Shown here: positions 1 through 8,988 of the stretch, one piece after another
How positions within the stretch are numbered: the first letter of the stretch is position 1
How the letters are laid out: each line of letters begins with the position of its first letter
Virus record (IMG/VR): IMGVR_UViG_3300044638_003204
Coordinates: 1-37,518 of that record
DNA length: 37,518 nucleotides
Origin: a virus
Direction: 5' to 3' (one strand)
Made by a program: the position numbers and the translations under genes
Notes under the pieces: model-generated
What the model saw: the letters and a program-made list of their open reading frames with translations, nothing else
The model's database searches: none
Told to the model about the DNA's origin: nothing

Positions 1-1080
1 ATTCTCAAATGATGTAGCGCAAATGCCAGTTTGGTTGCCTGCCATGTATGCTTTTGCTCGCACCATTTCGACATCTTTATACAATACCTGCGACGAAAGG
101 TAAGCGTTGCCAGCAACGTCCGCTGATACAAGTCCACCTTGCGAAAACCACCACATTTGACCAGCTTGAAACGCGATGGACTTGCCAGCGATGCAACCTA
201 CATTCGCAAACAAAATAGTTTGAAAATTAGGCGTTGTTCCCCATGCTGCCCTGTCGTAAATTCCGCTTGAAAGAGCATAGGTTTCACGATCTGTGAATAC
301 ATACAATTTCTGGTCGTTATTCTGACCTACATAGTTCACCAATGCCGTTACTGGTCGAGTAAATGAGAAGTCTCCTCGCCCTGATCCCGTTGTGCGTTCC
401 TGCCAGCTTGTAGGATCGCCAAGATCAGACGCAAGAACGATGTTTTTGTTAGCAATCCAAAGTCGATTACCAGAATATGCCATCCAAAAACCAATTGGTA
501 TGTCAGGGTCTTGCACTCCAGTAGTATTTGATCCATCCCAATACACAGGAGCGTTCACGCCATCTTGGATGAACAATACGCGATGCGAAGGTGTGACTGA
601 AACATCACCGCCAGTCGAAATGTTTGCTGATTTGGTTGCCAATGTGAAACAAAATTGTGAAACATTTGGATCAAGCGAAACATTGGTAAGTTGGAATGGT
701 TTCCAATCTTTAGGTTGCGTTAATGGGAATGGACTCCAATAAACCTTGCCGTTTACAGCAAATACAATGTATGGCAACTCATCCGCTTCAACTCCTTCGC
801 CATTTGTTCCGTAAATTTGCGTAGATGTTGTAGCATCTGCTGCTTTGAATTGCTTGTTTGCAAGAAACAAAATTCCGCCTTGAAAATTGCCCGGAGGCAA
901 TGACAAACGCATGGATTGTCCCGGTCTTGTCTGCGCGATACCACCTCTAAATTGGCAATTTACTGCCCATTTAACTTGATTTTCTGGCAATGCCCACGGA
1001 TTACGAACAGAGTTTACGCCTTGAGTCCAACCAGCAGTTGTTTTTACTTGCCGTCCAGAAGTAATTTGAGGTGATTTCAT
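1..1080 (-). CDS. Tail-tubular-B-like / phage stabilisation protein, C-terminus cut by window edge
   Basis: An open frame begins with ATG at 1080 and runs off the left edge without a stop, giving at least 360 residues. The protein is rich in Trp, aromatic residues and short beta-strand-like segments such as HRVLFIQDGVNAPVYWDG and GNRLWIANKN, a texture typical of beta-propeller tail-tube proteins. It lies one base downstream of the tail-tubular-A-like gene, and the A-then-B order is that of T7-type phages (gp11, gp12). The function is inferred from order and composition; no signature motif was recognised. It could equally be another nozzle or fibre-attachment protein. Confidence 0.6.
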   Translation of the reverse strand, partial: MKSPQITSGRQVKTTAGWTQGVNSVRNPWALPENQVKWAVNCQFRGGIAQTRPGQSMRLSLPPGNFQGGILFLANKQFKAADATTSTQIYGTNGEGVEADELPYIVFAVNGKVYWSPFPLTQPKDWKPFQLTNVSLDPNVSQFCFTLATKSANISTGGDVSVTPSHRVLFIQDGVNAPVYWDGSNTTGVQDPDIPIGFWMAYSGNRLWIANKNIVLASDLGDPTSWQERTTGSGRGDFSFTRPVTALVNYVGQNNDQKLYVFTDRETYALSSGIYDRAAWGTTPNFQTILFANVGCIAGKSIAFQAGQMWWFSQGGLVSADVAGNAYLSSQVLYKDVEMVRAKAYMAGNQTGICATSFEN

Positions 1081-1081
1081 T

Positions 1082-4000
1082 TTACCACATTACAGGGTCA
1101 GCTCCATCTCCTTCCGCATAACAAACGGAATTAATTTGAGGAACTGCCATAGCATGACCATCAATTGATTCTTGTTGATTTTTGAGGTATCCAAACGCAA
1201 TCTGCCAGTAGCGCATAGCTTGATCTGCAAAATCCTTGTCTTCCAAGTCAACTGCGTGAACAGCAGCAATAATGGCGCGTTCTTGCTCAAGCGGAATATA
1301 ATCATACACGCTTGTAATGCTTGGATTAGTCACCTTGTAAATAATCCTTGCCCATGCACAAGGCTTGCCAATGCGGATTCGGCGATATTGCGGATTGATT
1401 TCGGTTGGATGATATTGACCGATCAGCGTCATGTCATTACTGCGTCCGTAATCCCATGCGTAAAGGCTAACGTATCCATCCGTAATAGGCTTTTCAATGT
1501 GTGCAACGCTCTTTACAAAGATTGGATCGGAAATTGCATCAACAAAAAATGTGGATGACACAGAATTGCCTGTTGTCGTGTATGTCCTGCGTCCTGTTGT
1601 CGAAGTCAAATTACGCGAATGAGCAAGCGTGTCGTAAAGCTCGAAAGAATTGTTGTCAATACGACGAACATAGTAATTCGTGTTTGGCAACAATCCAGTT
1701 GGCAACGTGTCTCCTTCTTTTGCGCGGGCTACAAGCAGTGTCCCTGTCTCGTAGAGCGAAGCATCAGCAACAATGTTGTTAGATGGTTGAACTGTAACAT
1801 TGCGGATAATGTCAAGGCTCAACTGACCATTTCCTGTGGATGTCAAAACAACTGGAGACGCGCCATTATAAACGCGCACAGAGTCACCAATAATTTTGAT
1901 CGTGTAATTGGTCAATGCAACCAAAGGGGTTGGAAATGTTCCAGATGAGCTAAATTGAACAACTTGATCTTCAGTCAAGTATGCCGTATTTACAGGTTTA
2001 ATCAGATTTGAGTCAACAGATGGAGAAACCTGCGTCCGAATAGCGTAATATGTTTGACCAGTTCCGAAAGAATCAATGTTGATAAGCGTTGTTAGTCCAA
2101 CATTTGAATATGCTTTTGCAAGCGTATTTGATGCAACACTCAAATAAAATGGAGTTACACTATTATCAATTGCAGGAGATGTCGTTGGAAGGATATAATC
2201 AGTTCCAAAATAAATTTGTTGTCCACTTGTCAAACTTGTAAAATCACCCAACCAATTATTTGTGAAATCAACTCCAAATGCTCGTGAAATAACAACATAA
2301 AATGTTCCTGTTCCAGCAGAAGTAATGTTTACATCACTAAAATCTGTGTTTTGAACAGTAAATGTTCCAGTAACACCATTAAGCGGAGTTTCTGCACGAT
2401 ATGCAGTTCCAGAAACAAGAGGTGATGGCAATGTGCCTGTAGATGAAAAATTTACAAATACACCAGTTGACGGACTTAATGTTATGTTTGGATTTGAGGA
2501 ATACCCTGTTCCTGTAGTAACAACGTTAAGTTGTGTTACTTGACCAGTTAGCGAATCAACAACAGCAGTTGCTGTTGCCCCAGTTCCTCCACCACCAGTA
2601 ATTTTTACCTCTGGAGGATCAATGTATCCAGAACCTCCATTTATCTTATTAAATCCAGCAATAAATGTTGTTGTAATTGTTGCAACAGCAACCGCTGCTC
2701 CCGATCCAAATGTAATTGATGGTGCTGTTTGATAGCCAAATCCTGCATCTGTAATAACAACATTTGTAACAACTCCAGATACAATTATTGCATATCCAGT
2801 TGCTTGTCTAACTACAATTGTGCTTCCAGAAGGTGGGTCTGGAGGCAATGAAAAAGTTACATCTGGAGCAACTGCATAACCAGAACCTCCGCTTGTAATT
2901 CTAACAGATGTTACAGAACCAACTCGTATGGCTTGGAATTGCGCTCCAGAACCAGATGGAGTTGCAATATTAAGTCCCGGCGCGGTAATTTGACTTTCTG
3001 TGCCTACTTTTGATGTGGCTTGAATTAGCTTGACAAGCGAGTTTGTTCCCGATCCAGAAGTTGTAATCTTGATTGGATTCACGAAGTTTGTCGGAGTTGA
3101 TGCAGCAGCATCAGCTTGGTTTTCGTGCAATGACACTGAAAAATTATCAATGACATTTACAAAGTAATTCTGATTTGCAATGAGCGGTTGTGGCAATACG
3201 CCTCCAGCAGTAAATGCCTGCACTTGGTCGCCATCGCTGAAGTAATGCCGAACGCTGAAAACAAGTTTTGTCTCTGGAACAATTGCTTTGCGAATATCAA
3301 TGTCAATTGGCGACATTGAACCTGTTGTGTAAATTGGATTGCTATTACTCTTCGCATCAGAAAGCGAACTAAAGATGTTCAAATTCAGCGAATCTATCGG
3401 TTGTGCAAAGTATGTTTTCTTTTGTTCTAATGGCGCAGGAAGCGGCAATGTTGGAAAAACAACCTCGTTAGGCGAGTCAATTGCAAACGATGGAGCAGAT
3501 GCAAATTCCAACGAAGTTACAACTTGAGCATTACGCTGGTCGCGCAATTGCATTGAACCAAATCCAACTATGCTTGAAAGCGCGATTGGGTATTGCAATG
3601 CTTCAGCGTTTAGCGAATCGCTGAAAAGCTGGACTGTAACTGCGTCAATAACTCCAACATAATATGTTTGCCCATCGTTTAGCGGCACTGGAATTGTGCC
3701 TGTAAGCACCCTTGCAGACATTCCTTGACCAGATGTCAATCCATGTGGAGTTGTTGTTGTGAAATCAGTAATTGGATCAATGGCAACATTACGGGTCGCA
3801 ATCGTTGCATCATCTGGCGCAATAGTTCCATATTGGAAATCTTGCTGCGAGTGAATTGGAATGAGAAGACCATCCACTCCCATTCCGTTTGGCATTTGCG
3901 AGCGAAGATTGCGATTGTTTTGATCGGTTCCAAGAACGCGAATTTTCTTGCCAACATCATTGTTGCTTTCAGCAACCGCAATAAGTTGCGAAGGCTGAAT

Positions 4001-4336
4001 GATGTCCATCAGCGTTGCTACATAGCCTCGATCATCCCATGCCCACTGAACAGGTGAGAACATTCCTCCTTTGTTTACATGGTACTGGAAAAGCCGATTT
4101 CGGAAGTAGACAGGACTGCCGTCCACATTAATTGCCAAAGGTGTGTCAACGCCACGAGGAAGCGTTACACTGCACCCATCCCATCCAGTGCAGATATCGA
4201 CCTCGGCAGTCGAATGAGACCAATGCCCAGACTCCATTAGAGTTTGAACTGCCTGCGAAATTTTTCGGAAGACCTTTTCGTTAATCGTCGTTCCTAAAAT
4301 TTCCGCGCATTCCTCGAAAATTTGGGATACGAACAT
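1082..4336 (-). CDS. Tail-tubular-A-like head-tail connector with large repeat insertion
   Basis: The 1084-residue protein has a compact N-terminal region (about 1-190, beginning with a helix like those in tail-tubular A proteins: IFEECAEILG, then DICTGWDGCSVTLPRGV) and a C-terminal region (about 950-1084, SLYAWDYGRSNDMTLIGQYH) that look like halves of one domain. Between them are about 750 residues of repeats. At least five modules share the core GxLPxPLxxxxxYxVxxID, and at about 480-630 there are four copies of a GSGY-containing module (GGSGYAVAPDVTF, GGSGYIDPPEVKI). Such repeats occur in phage adhesins. It sits directly upstream of the tail-tubular-B-like gene. T7 gp11 is only about 200 residues, so this is greatly expanded. 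The connector role is inferred. Confidence 0.55.
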   Translation of the reverse strand: MFVSQIFEECAEILGTTINEKVFRKISQAVQTLMESGHWSHSTAEVDICTGWDGCSVTLPRGVDTPLAINVDGSPVYFRNRLFQYHVNKGGMFSPVQWAWDDRGYVATLMDIIQPSQLIAVAESNNDVGKKIRVLGTDQNNRNLRSQMPNGMGVDGLLIPIHSQQDFQYGTIAPDDATIATRNVAIDPITDFTTTTPHGLTSGQGMSARVLTGTIPVPLNDGQTYYVGVIDAVTVQLFSDSLNAEALQYPIALSSIVGFGSMQLRDQRNAQVVTSLEFASAPSFAIDSPNEVVFPTLPLPAPLEQKKTYFAQPIDSLNLNIFSSLSDAKSNSNPIYTTGSMSPIDIDIRKAIVPETKLVFSVRHYFSDGDQVQAFTAGGVLPQPLIANQNYFVNVIDNFSVSLHENQADAAASTPTNFVNPIKITTSGSGTNSLVKLIQATSKVGTESQITAPGLNIATPSGSGAQFQAIRVGSVTSVRITSGGSGYAVAPDVTFSLPPDPPSGSTIVVRQATGYAIIVSGVVTNVVITDAGFGYQTAPSITFGSGAAVAVATITTTFIAGFNKINGGSGYIDPPEVKITGGGGTGATATAVVDSLTGQVTQLNVVTTGTGYSSNPNITLSPSTGVFVNFSSTGTLPSPLVSGTAYRAETPLNGVTGTFTVQNTDFSDVNITSAGTGTFYVVISRAFGVDFTNNWLGDFTSLTSGQQIYFGTDYILPTTSPAIDNSVTPFYLSVASNTLAKAYSNVGLTTLINIDSFGTGQTYYAIRTQVSPSVDSNLIKPVNTAYLTEDQVVQFSSSGTFPTPLVALTNYTIKIIGDSVRVYNGASPVVLTSTGNGQLSLDIIRNVTVQPSNNIVADASLYETGTLLVARAKEGDTLPTGLLPNTNYYVRRIDNNSFELYDTLAHSRNLTSTTGRRTYTTTGNSVSSTFFVDAISDPIFVKSVAHIEKPITDGYVSLYAWDYGRSNDMTLIGQYHPTEINPQYRRIRIGKPCAWARIIYKVTNPSITSVYDYIPLEQERAIIAAVHAVDLEDKDFADQAMRYWQIAFGYLKNQQESIDGHAMAVPQINSVCYAEGDGADPVMW

Positions 4337-4338
4337 AT

Positions 4339-4623
4339 TTAAGCGCGAGTACGAGCAGAAAGTTCTTTTGCGAACATATCGAGGTCAGCCATGTCTGCTG
4401 CCTCTTCGGCCTTTGGTGCTGCTTCTTCTGCTCCTGCTGCTTCCTGCATATCCACTGACGAGGACATTGCAGAAAGTGCGGAAGCGAGTTCCTGAACCAA
4501 CGAATTAAGGTTGTCAAATTGCGACTTGCTAATTGTCATGGTAACATCTCCTTCAGGAGGAGTCATCATTTCAGTTTCCATTTCGGGTGTAGGCATTTCT
4601 GCCATATCGGGTGTCATTGCCAT
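4339..4623 (-). CDS. Small acidic Met-rich hypothetical protein
   Basis: This 94-residue protein has a Met/Glu/Pro-rich N-terminus, a predicted helix in the middle (FDNLNSLVQELASALSAMSS) and an Ala/Glu-rich segment before a basic C-terminus (KELSARTRA). The ATG at 4623 is preceded by an A/T-rich leader ending AAAATT, as at many structural genes here. It lies two bases upstream of the tail-tubular-A-like gene and four bases after another acidic protein, so it is probably a virion or assembly factor. The family was not recognised. Confidence 0.7.
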   Translation of the reverse strand: MAMTPDMAEMPTPEMETEMMTPPEGDVTMTISKSQFDNLNSLVQELASALSAMSSSVDMQEAAGAEEAAPKAEEAADMADLDMFAKELSARTRA

Positions 4624-4627
4624 AATT

Positions 4628-5008
4628 TTAATCTTCCTCTTCTTCAGCTTCGTTTAGTCCGTTCTCAATCTCGTCTTCAGCATCCATCTTCATTGGTGCT
4701 GTTGATTTCGGCGTTTTAATACCACAGATACATAGTTCAACGCAATGGTTTTTTTTAGTTTTACCATCGCGAGTTACTACCTCGGTGCGCTCCATTGTTT
4801 TTTTGAAATAAATTGTAGCAGTGCCTTCCTTCGGCAATTCTTTAAGACCTTCTGCGTTGTTGAAGTAAAGTGAAGGATAGCTGTACTCTGTATCGTCCTC
4901 TTCCTCTTCCATTTCTGGCTCGGAAATTGACATTGCCATCATTGGTTTAACCTCCTCGGACAGGTCAACAAAACCTTCTGGTAGTTCGTATTTTTCTTTC
5001 ATATACAT
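4628..5008 (-). CDS. Acidic hypothetical protein, possible virion-associated factor
   Basis: The 126-residue protein begins MYMKEKYELPEGFVDLSEEV; either the first ATG (5008) or the third codon (5002) could start it, and neither has a Shine-Dalgarno site. It has two strongly acidic stretches (EMEEEEDDTEY near residue 35 and a run of Glu/Asp at the C-terminus) around a central region with beta character and three Cys (CVELCICGI). It begins one base after the stop of the S74-fibre gene. The family is unknown; acidic ends fit a decoration or assembly protein, but nothing proves this. Confidence 0.7.
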   Translation of the reverse strand: MYMKEKYELPEGFVDLSEEVKPMMAMSISEPEMEEEEDDTEYSYPSLYFNNAEGLKELPKEGTATIYFKKTMERTEVVTRDGKTKKNHCVELCICGIKTPKSTAPMKMDAEDEIENGLNEAEEEED

Positions 5009-5009
5009 A

Positions 5010-6008
5010 TCAAGGATTCAGTTGAGCTTTCAAAGAAGCAACCTCCGAAGAGAGTTCTTGGATAGCTTTGATCATTGGGCCAATAAGTTCATTGTATCCA
5101 ACAGTCATTGCCTCATCGCCGCCATCAATTGTATGGTCTTGGAAACCTCCAAAATCAACTCCAGTTTTTTCAATAACTGCTTTAATTTCTTGAGCAATCA
5201 ACCCGTGATGGAATCTTGTTCGCTTATGCGTCCCATCATGCGTGATGTTTTTTAGTTTAGAATCCTCAAGCCATTTATCTCTAACAACAACATACGCTTC
5301 ATATACTGCGAGTTCTTCTGCATATTTTTGTTTTTCTTCATCAGAAGCGTTTTCTTTCGGTTCTAATGGTTTAATAACAATATCAGGTGGCGATGTGCGA
5401 TAATCTTCACGATAATCCCATTTGTAATCAACTGGTCGAAGTTCATTGATAAAGTCGAGACCTAAAACAGTATCACGAATATCTGCTTTATCTCTTCCAT
5501 CAGACCAAGCATTTGTTTGAGAAGTGACACTTGTAATAGAAGTATTGCCAATTCTAATTTGATTGCTCCCAGTTACTTGTGCATCGTACCCGAATCCACC
5601 AACATTTGTGAATGTTGTATTGTTTGCAAGCGCATTAAAACCAACTGCTGTATTACCGATTCCAGTAGTATTATCAATTAGAGCACCTGCCCCTACTGCT
5701 GTGTTGCTGGATCCTGTCGTGTTATCAACTAGAACAAAAGCTCCTACTGCTGTATTAGAATTTCCGCTTGTATTAAATTGCAGTGTACTTACACCGAGTG
5801 CTGTATTTGATGCTCCTTGTGTATTTCCACTAGATGCTTGACATCCAACTGCCGTGTTTCCTGATCCTGTTGTATTTGACTGAAGCGCACTAAATCCAAC
5901 ACATGTATTGGCTGCTACTTGCCCACCACCCAAACCAATTTTGATTGTATTAATTGTTGTGTCTTTATTTAGATCAATTATATCTGTTTTTGCTTTTGTA
6001 AGTGGCAT
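5010..6008 (-). CDS. Tail fibre with YadA-like head repeats and S74 intramolecular chaperone
   Basis: The 332-residue protein has an N-terminal segment, then about six repeats of the type NTAVGxxALxxNTTGxxN (residues 45-135) that match left-handed beta-roll head repeats of trimeric adhesins. A Peptidase_S74-like domain follows from about residue 165: SDGRDKADI (Ser169-Asp170) and later HHGLIAQEIKAV near 260. In the endosialidase family this domain trimerises the fibre and then cuts itself off, so the mature fibre would end near residue 168. A C-terminal coiled coil (LSSEVASLKAQL) fits a trimer. The leader before its ATG is nearly identical to that of the capsid gene. A receptor-binding role is inferred. 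Confidence 0.87.
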   Translation of the reverse strand: MPLTKAKTDIIDLNKDTTINTIKIGLGGGQVAANTCVGFSALQSNTTGSGNTAVGCQASSGNTQGASNTALGVSTLQFNTSGNSNTAVGAFVLVDNTTGSSNTAVGAGALIDNTTGIGNTAVGFNALANNTTFTNVGGFGYDAQVTGSNQIRIGNTSITSVTSQTNAWSDGRDKADIRDTVLGLDFINELRPVDYKWDYREDYRTSPPDIVIKPLEPKENASDEEKQKYAEELAVYEAYVVVRDKWLEDSKLKNITHDGTHKRTRFHHGLIAQEIKAVIEKTGVDFGGFQDHTIDGGDEAMTVGYNELIGPMIKAIQELSSEVASLKAQLNP

Positions 6009-6083
6009 AATTTTAGTTTTTCTATTTTAATTTTTGTTTTATTATTAAGCCACTGAGAGTGATACGAGTTAGCATAATTTTAT
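6009..6083 (-). other. A/T-rich leader of S74 fibre gene
   Basis: This short non-coding stretch contains no recognisable Shine-Dalgarno sequence. The bases next to the start (6009-6031) are almost the same as those before the major capsid gene (20688-20710): the shared core in coding sense is AAAATAGAAAA-CTAAAATT-ATG. It may act as an A-rich, unstructured ribosome loading site. Confidence 0.4.
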
Positions 6084-6446
6084 TTAATCAAAGAAAGTTG
6101 CGTTTACAAGTTGTAGATTAGGATGCGTGTAGTCAAGCCAAGCATTAGCGATGCTGGTGGGATTGTCAAACCATGCGCGGAGGTTGATACTTTGCCAGTA
6201 TGAATCCCATGCGTAGAGTTTGTTCACGCCAGTCGGGTAGAGGTAAACGCAGACCGCATGACCCCAGTCTTTCGTCTGGATTCGCAGCACACGGGTCTGT
6301 ATCGACTTTTCTTTGAGTCCCTGCGCCATTGCTATTGCTTCGGGAAGACAAGCGTTCCTGTAGCGTCCTGCGAACGCAGGTGGCTCGACTGGAAGCGTAG
6401 CGCAACCAGCAAGAGCAACGATAACAATAGCGAGAAGTAATCTCAT
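6084..6446 (-). CDS. Lipoprotein with Cys-His-Asp motif, paralogue of the gene at 13708-14076
   Basis: The 120-residue protein has a lipoprotein signal (hydrophobic residues 2-12, lipobox LAGC with Cys15). The mature part contains NACLPEAIAM (Cys33), GHAVCVYLYP (His63) and AWDSYW (Asp81). The Cys-His-Asp order and spacing suggest a small papain/transglutaminase-like fold, but this is an inference from motifs only. A second copy of the same family sits next to the lysis genes. It starts one base after the tailspike stop. Possible roles are peptidoglycan or envelope peptidase, superinfection exclusion, or an outer-membrane lysis factor. The codons are more GC-rich than those of its paralogue. 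Confidence 0.8.
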   Translation of the reverse strand: MRLLLAIVIVALAGCATLPVEPPAFAGRYRNACLPEAIAMAQGLKEKSIQTRVLRIQTKDWGHAVCVYLYPTGVNKLYAWDSYWQSINLRAWFDNPTSIANAWLDYTHPNLQLVNATFFD

Positions 6447-6447
6447 C

Positions 6448-8940
6448 TTACAACGATGTTAAATTTGTTTTTGTAATTGCAGGGTCAATTGCTTTATTCG
6501 CGCCAACAGAAAATAACTCAAGAGTTCCAGCAATTCCACCATAAGTTATAGAATATGTAGCTGAAGATGGAGCAGTAATTGTTGTATTATACAATTTATT
6601 ATTTCCTTGATTATATGGTTTTGCATTAGATATTCTACAATTTGACATTACGACATTGCCTTGAAGCCCCACTTCTGGCATTTGTGTAAATGTAGACGGC
6701 CCTTCAAATATACAAGATGAAACTATGCAATTATTCGTGGAATATCCTTTAAAATTAATTCCTTGACCATTAGTATTTGTTTTAATATAACAACCGCGAA
6801 TAACTCCGTCAGCTCCTTGGTTAGCAATTCCGGCATTCCAAGTGCAATTTATCATTGTTCCAACAAATCCACCTTGACCAGTAACTAAATCATACATTGG
6901 AACATCTGATTTACAATTTATCCATGTTCCTCGTAATGTATAGCCACCTTGAGGGACGGTTGTTCCGCTTCCTTCTTTTGAGAAAATAACATTTTCAAAA
7001 AGATTTGTTCCTCCATTGCTACTCACTGAAATTGCAAACCCACCAGAACCAATAATGGTCATATTTTTAAATGTATAATACCCTTGTTCTCCATAAACCA
7101 AATCAACTGTTGGAGCGGTAGTGCATCGAATAATTGTGTCTTCTGCGTTTCCAGTTCCAATAAATGATTGGAATCCAGAATTTGGTGTAATCCCAGAACC
7201 AAATCCACCTACTGGCAAATTGTATGTTCCCGGCCCGATAAATACTGTGAACTTATTGGTTGCAGATTTATTATTGTAAAATGGTGAAGATATTGATGCA
7301 AATTGAACTGCTCTTGCTAACTGGAGTCCATTTTTGACTGGATCAGAAAAATCAGCATTTACATAAATATCATTTTGGCAAATACTATACCAATAATTCC
7401 TTATTCCATTTTCATCCCTGTTGTTATCATCAAGCCATGAACCAACATTGCCACCAATGCAATTGTTGAAATTCATGTTGTTATAAAAAATATTGTCTTT
7501 AATTTGTGCAATATTGCAATTCCCAACAAAAATTGCACTTCCGTTGTTTATTGTATTTGTATCACCATTAAAACAATAAATTGTATTTTTTTCAATAAGA
7601 AGATTATCACCCCCCTCAATTCTGGCAGCACCACCACCACCAACACTTAACAACGGAACTTGGATTGTATTTTCAGAAATAATTATATTTGAAGTTTTAT
7701 TACTTGGTGGGCTAAATGTTAAACCAATACTTCTTGAGCAATTCCTAAAAAAATTGTTTTTTACATAAAGATTTTTATTTATCCAAGTATCACCATAAAT
7801 GCCTTGAGCTAAATTAAGTAATGTATTTCCAGAAACTTCAAGATGGTCATAATTTGAACCAAGAACTATTCCAAATCCACCAACATTTGTAAATGCAGAC
7901 CCTTCAACTGCTGGGCCAATGCAAATATTGTTTTTGATAATGCCACTTGAATCTTTAGGAGTAACACTCGGTGATCCATATCCATCTCCCCCAATTCCAA
8001 TAAATGTAGCATATCCCGTTGCGCTATCCGCTCCGGGTTGCAGGTTTGAAACTATGCAATTTTGAATAATACATCCTCTATCCCCAATTAAACTTTGAAT
8101 TGGATTAGGGTGATTTTCTCCCGAAGTAATAAACAATGGGAATGCTTCGTATCCATTTGTTGCATCTCCTCCAAAATTGATTGCTCTAATTCTATCAATC
8201 ATGCAGTTTCTTCCCATTAAAAAAACCGCTCCATTTTTACGCATTAACGCTTTAATGTTTTGCCAATTACAATCAATTGTTAAATTTGATACTGTCACAT
8301 TATCTCCAATAATAGAAATAACATAATATCCCGGGCCAGCTTCAGTTTGACTTGGCAGTGTTGAATTTACAATTTTAGTATTGTTAATTCCAGAACCAAT
8401 GACACTACAAAAATTAGGCCAAGTTGTATATTTTGTGTAATATGTCCCCGACAATAAAACAATAGTGCTATTTTGTGGCAATGTAGGAATCAAAGTGTCA
8501 AATTTTGATTCAGTCGAAGCATCATACGGATTGTTTATTGTGCCATCACCAGCAATGCCGTCCGTTCGGGTAGAAAGATAAACTGTTAATGGTGCTTTGT
8601 AAAATCTATCCACCAACCTATACGATTGAGACGCGCCACTTGAAGTAAATTGGGTGTTCTCATTAAATGTAATTTCTCCATTAACAAAAGCATCAAAACA
8701 ACGAATAATATAACACAATAGTCCCTCGCCTTCATTTCGAGGAATAGTTGGGATTTCAGCAGTGTTATTAGGATCACATGGGATATCCCAAACTACTCGA
8801 CCATTGGTAACGCTTTTATTGATTGTTCCGTAAAGAGCGTAGACAAGATTGTCAATTAACGAAGGAACGGATTCCCTCGAAATTTGAGGATATGGAACAT
8901 CAGGGCATTCGCTTGAGTTGTTATTGCATCCGCATGACAT
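6448..8940 (-). CDS. Parallel beta-helix tailspike / adhesin
   Basis: The 830-residue protein begins with a Cys-rich tip (MSCGCNNNSSEC), then a roughly 130-residue anchoring region. A segment typical of pectate-lyase-like tailspikes follows (DGTINNPYDASTESKFDTL, LLSGTYYT), and then hundreds of residues of Asn/Gly/Ile-rich coils such as VSNLTIDCNW, IIKNNICIG and VSGNTLLNL, the signature of a right-handed parallel beta-helix. It probably binds or cleaves host surface glycan; no catalytic residues can be assigned. It sits among other adhesins and has an A/T-rich leader without a Shine-Dalgarno site. Confidence 0.82.
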   Translation of the reverse strand: MSCGCNNNSSECPDVPYPQISRESVPSLIDNLVYALYGTINKSVTNGRVVWDIPCDPNNTAEIPTIPRNEGEGLLCYIIRCFDAFVNGEITFNENTQFTSSGASQSYRLVDRFYKAPLTVYLSTRTDGIAGDGTINNPYDASTESKFDTLIPTLPQNSTIVLLSGTYYTKYTTWPNFCSVIGSGINNTKIVNSTLPSQTEAGPGYYVISIIGDNVTVSNLTIDCNWQNIKALMRKNGAVFLMGRNCMIDRIRAINFGGDATNGYEAFPLFITSGENHPNPIQSLIGDRGCIIQNCIVSNLQPGADSATGYATFIGIGGDGYGSPSVTPKDSSGIIKNNICIGPAVEGSAFTNVGGFGIVLGSNYDHLEVSGNTLLNLAQGIYGDTWINKNLYVKNNFFRNCSRSIGLTFSPPSNKTSNIIISENTIQVPLLSVGGGGAARIEGGDNLLIEKNTIYCFNGDTNTINNGSAIFVGNCNIAQIKDNIFYNNMNFNNCIGGNVGSWLDDNNRDENGIRNYWYSICQNDIYVNADFSDPVKNGLQLARAVQFASISSPFYNNKSATNKFTVFIGPGTYNLPVGGFGSGITPNSGFQSFIGTGNAEDTIIRCTTAPTVDLVYGEQGYYTFKNMTIIGSGGFAISVSSNGGTNLFENVIFSKEGSGTTVPQGGYTLRGTWINCKSDVPMYDLVTGQGGFVGTMINCTWNAGIANQGADGVIRGCYIKTNTNGQGINFKGYSTNNCIVSSCIFEGPSTFTQMPEVGLQGNVVMSNCRISNAKPYNQGNNKLYNTTITAPSSATYSITYGGIAGTLELFSVGANKAIDPAITKTNLTSL

Positions 8941-8951
8941 AATTTTATTTT

Positions 8952-8980
8952 CTTTTAATGTTTGTTTATATTTGTGTCAA
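8952..8980 (-). promoter_or_regulatory. Candidate sigma70-like promoter before tailspike gene
   Basis: In coding sense there is a perfect TTGACA (8975-8980), a 17-base spacer and TAAAAG (8952-8957; four of six match to TATAAT) just before the tailspike ATG at 8940. The predicted transcript would have a very short leader. The region is so A/T-rich that chance matches are easy. Confidence 0.22.
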
Positions 8981-8988
8981 ATTAATTT

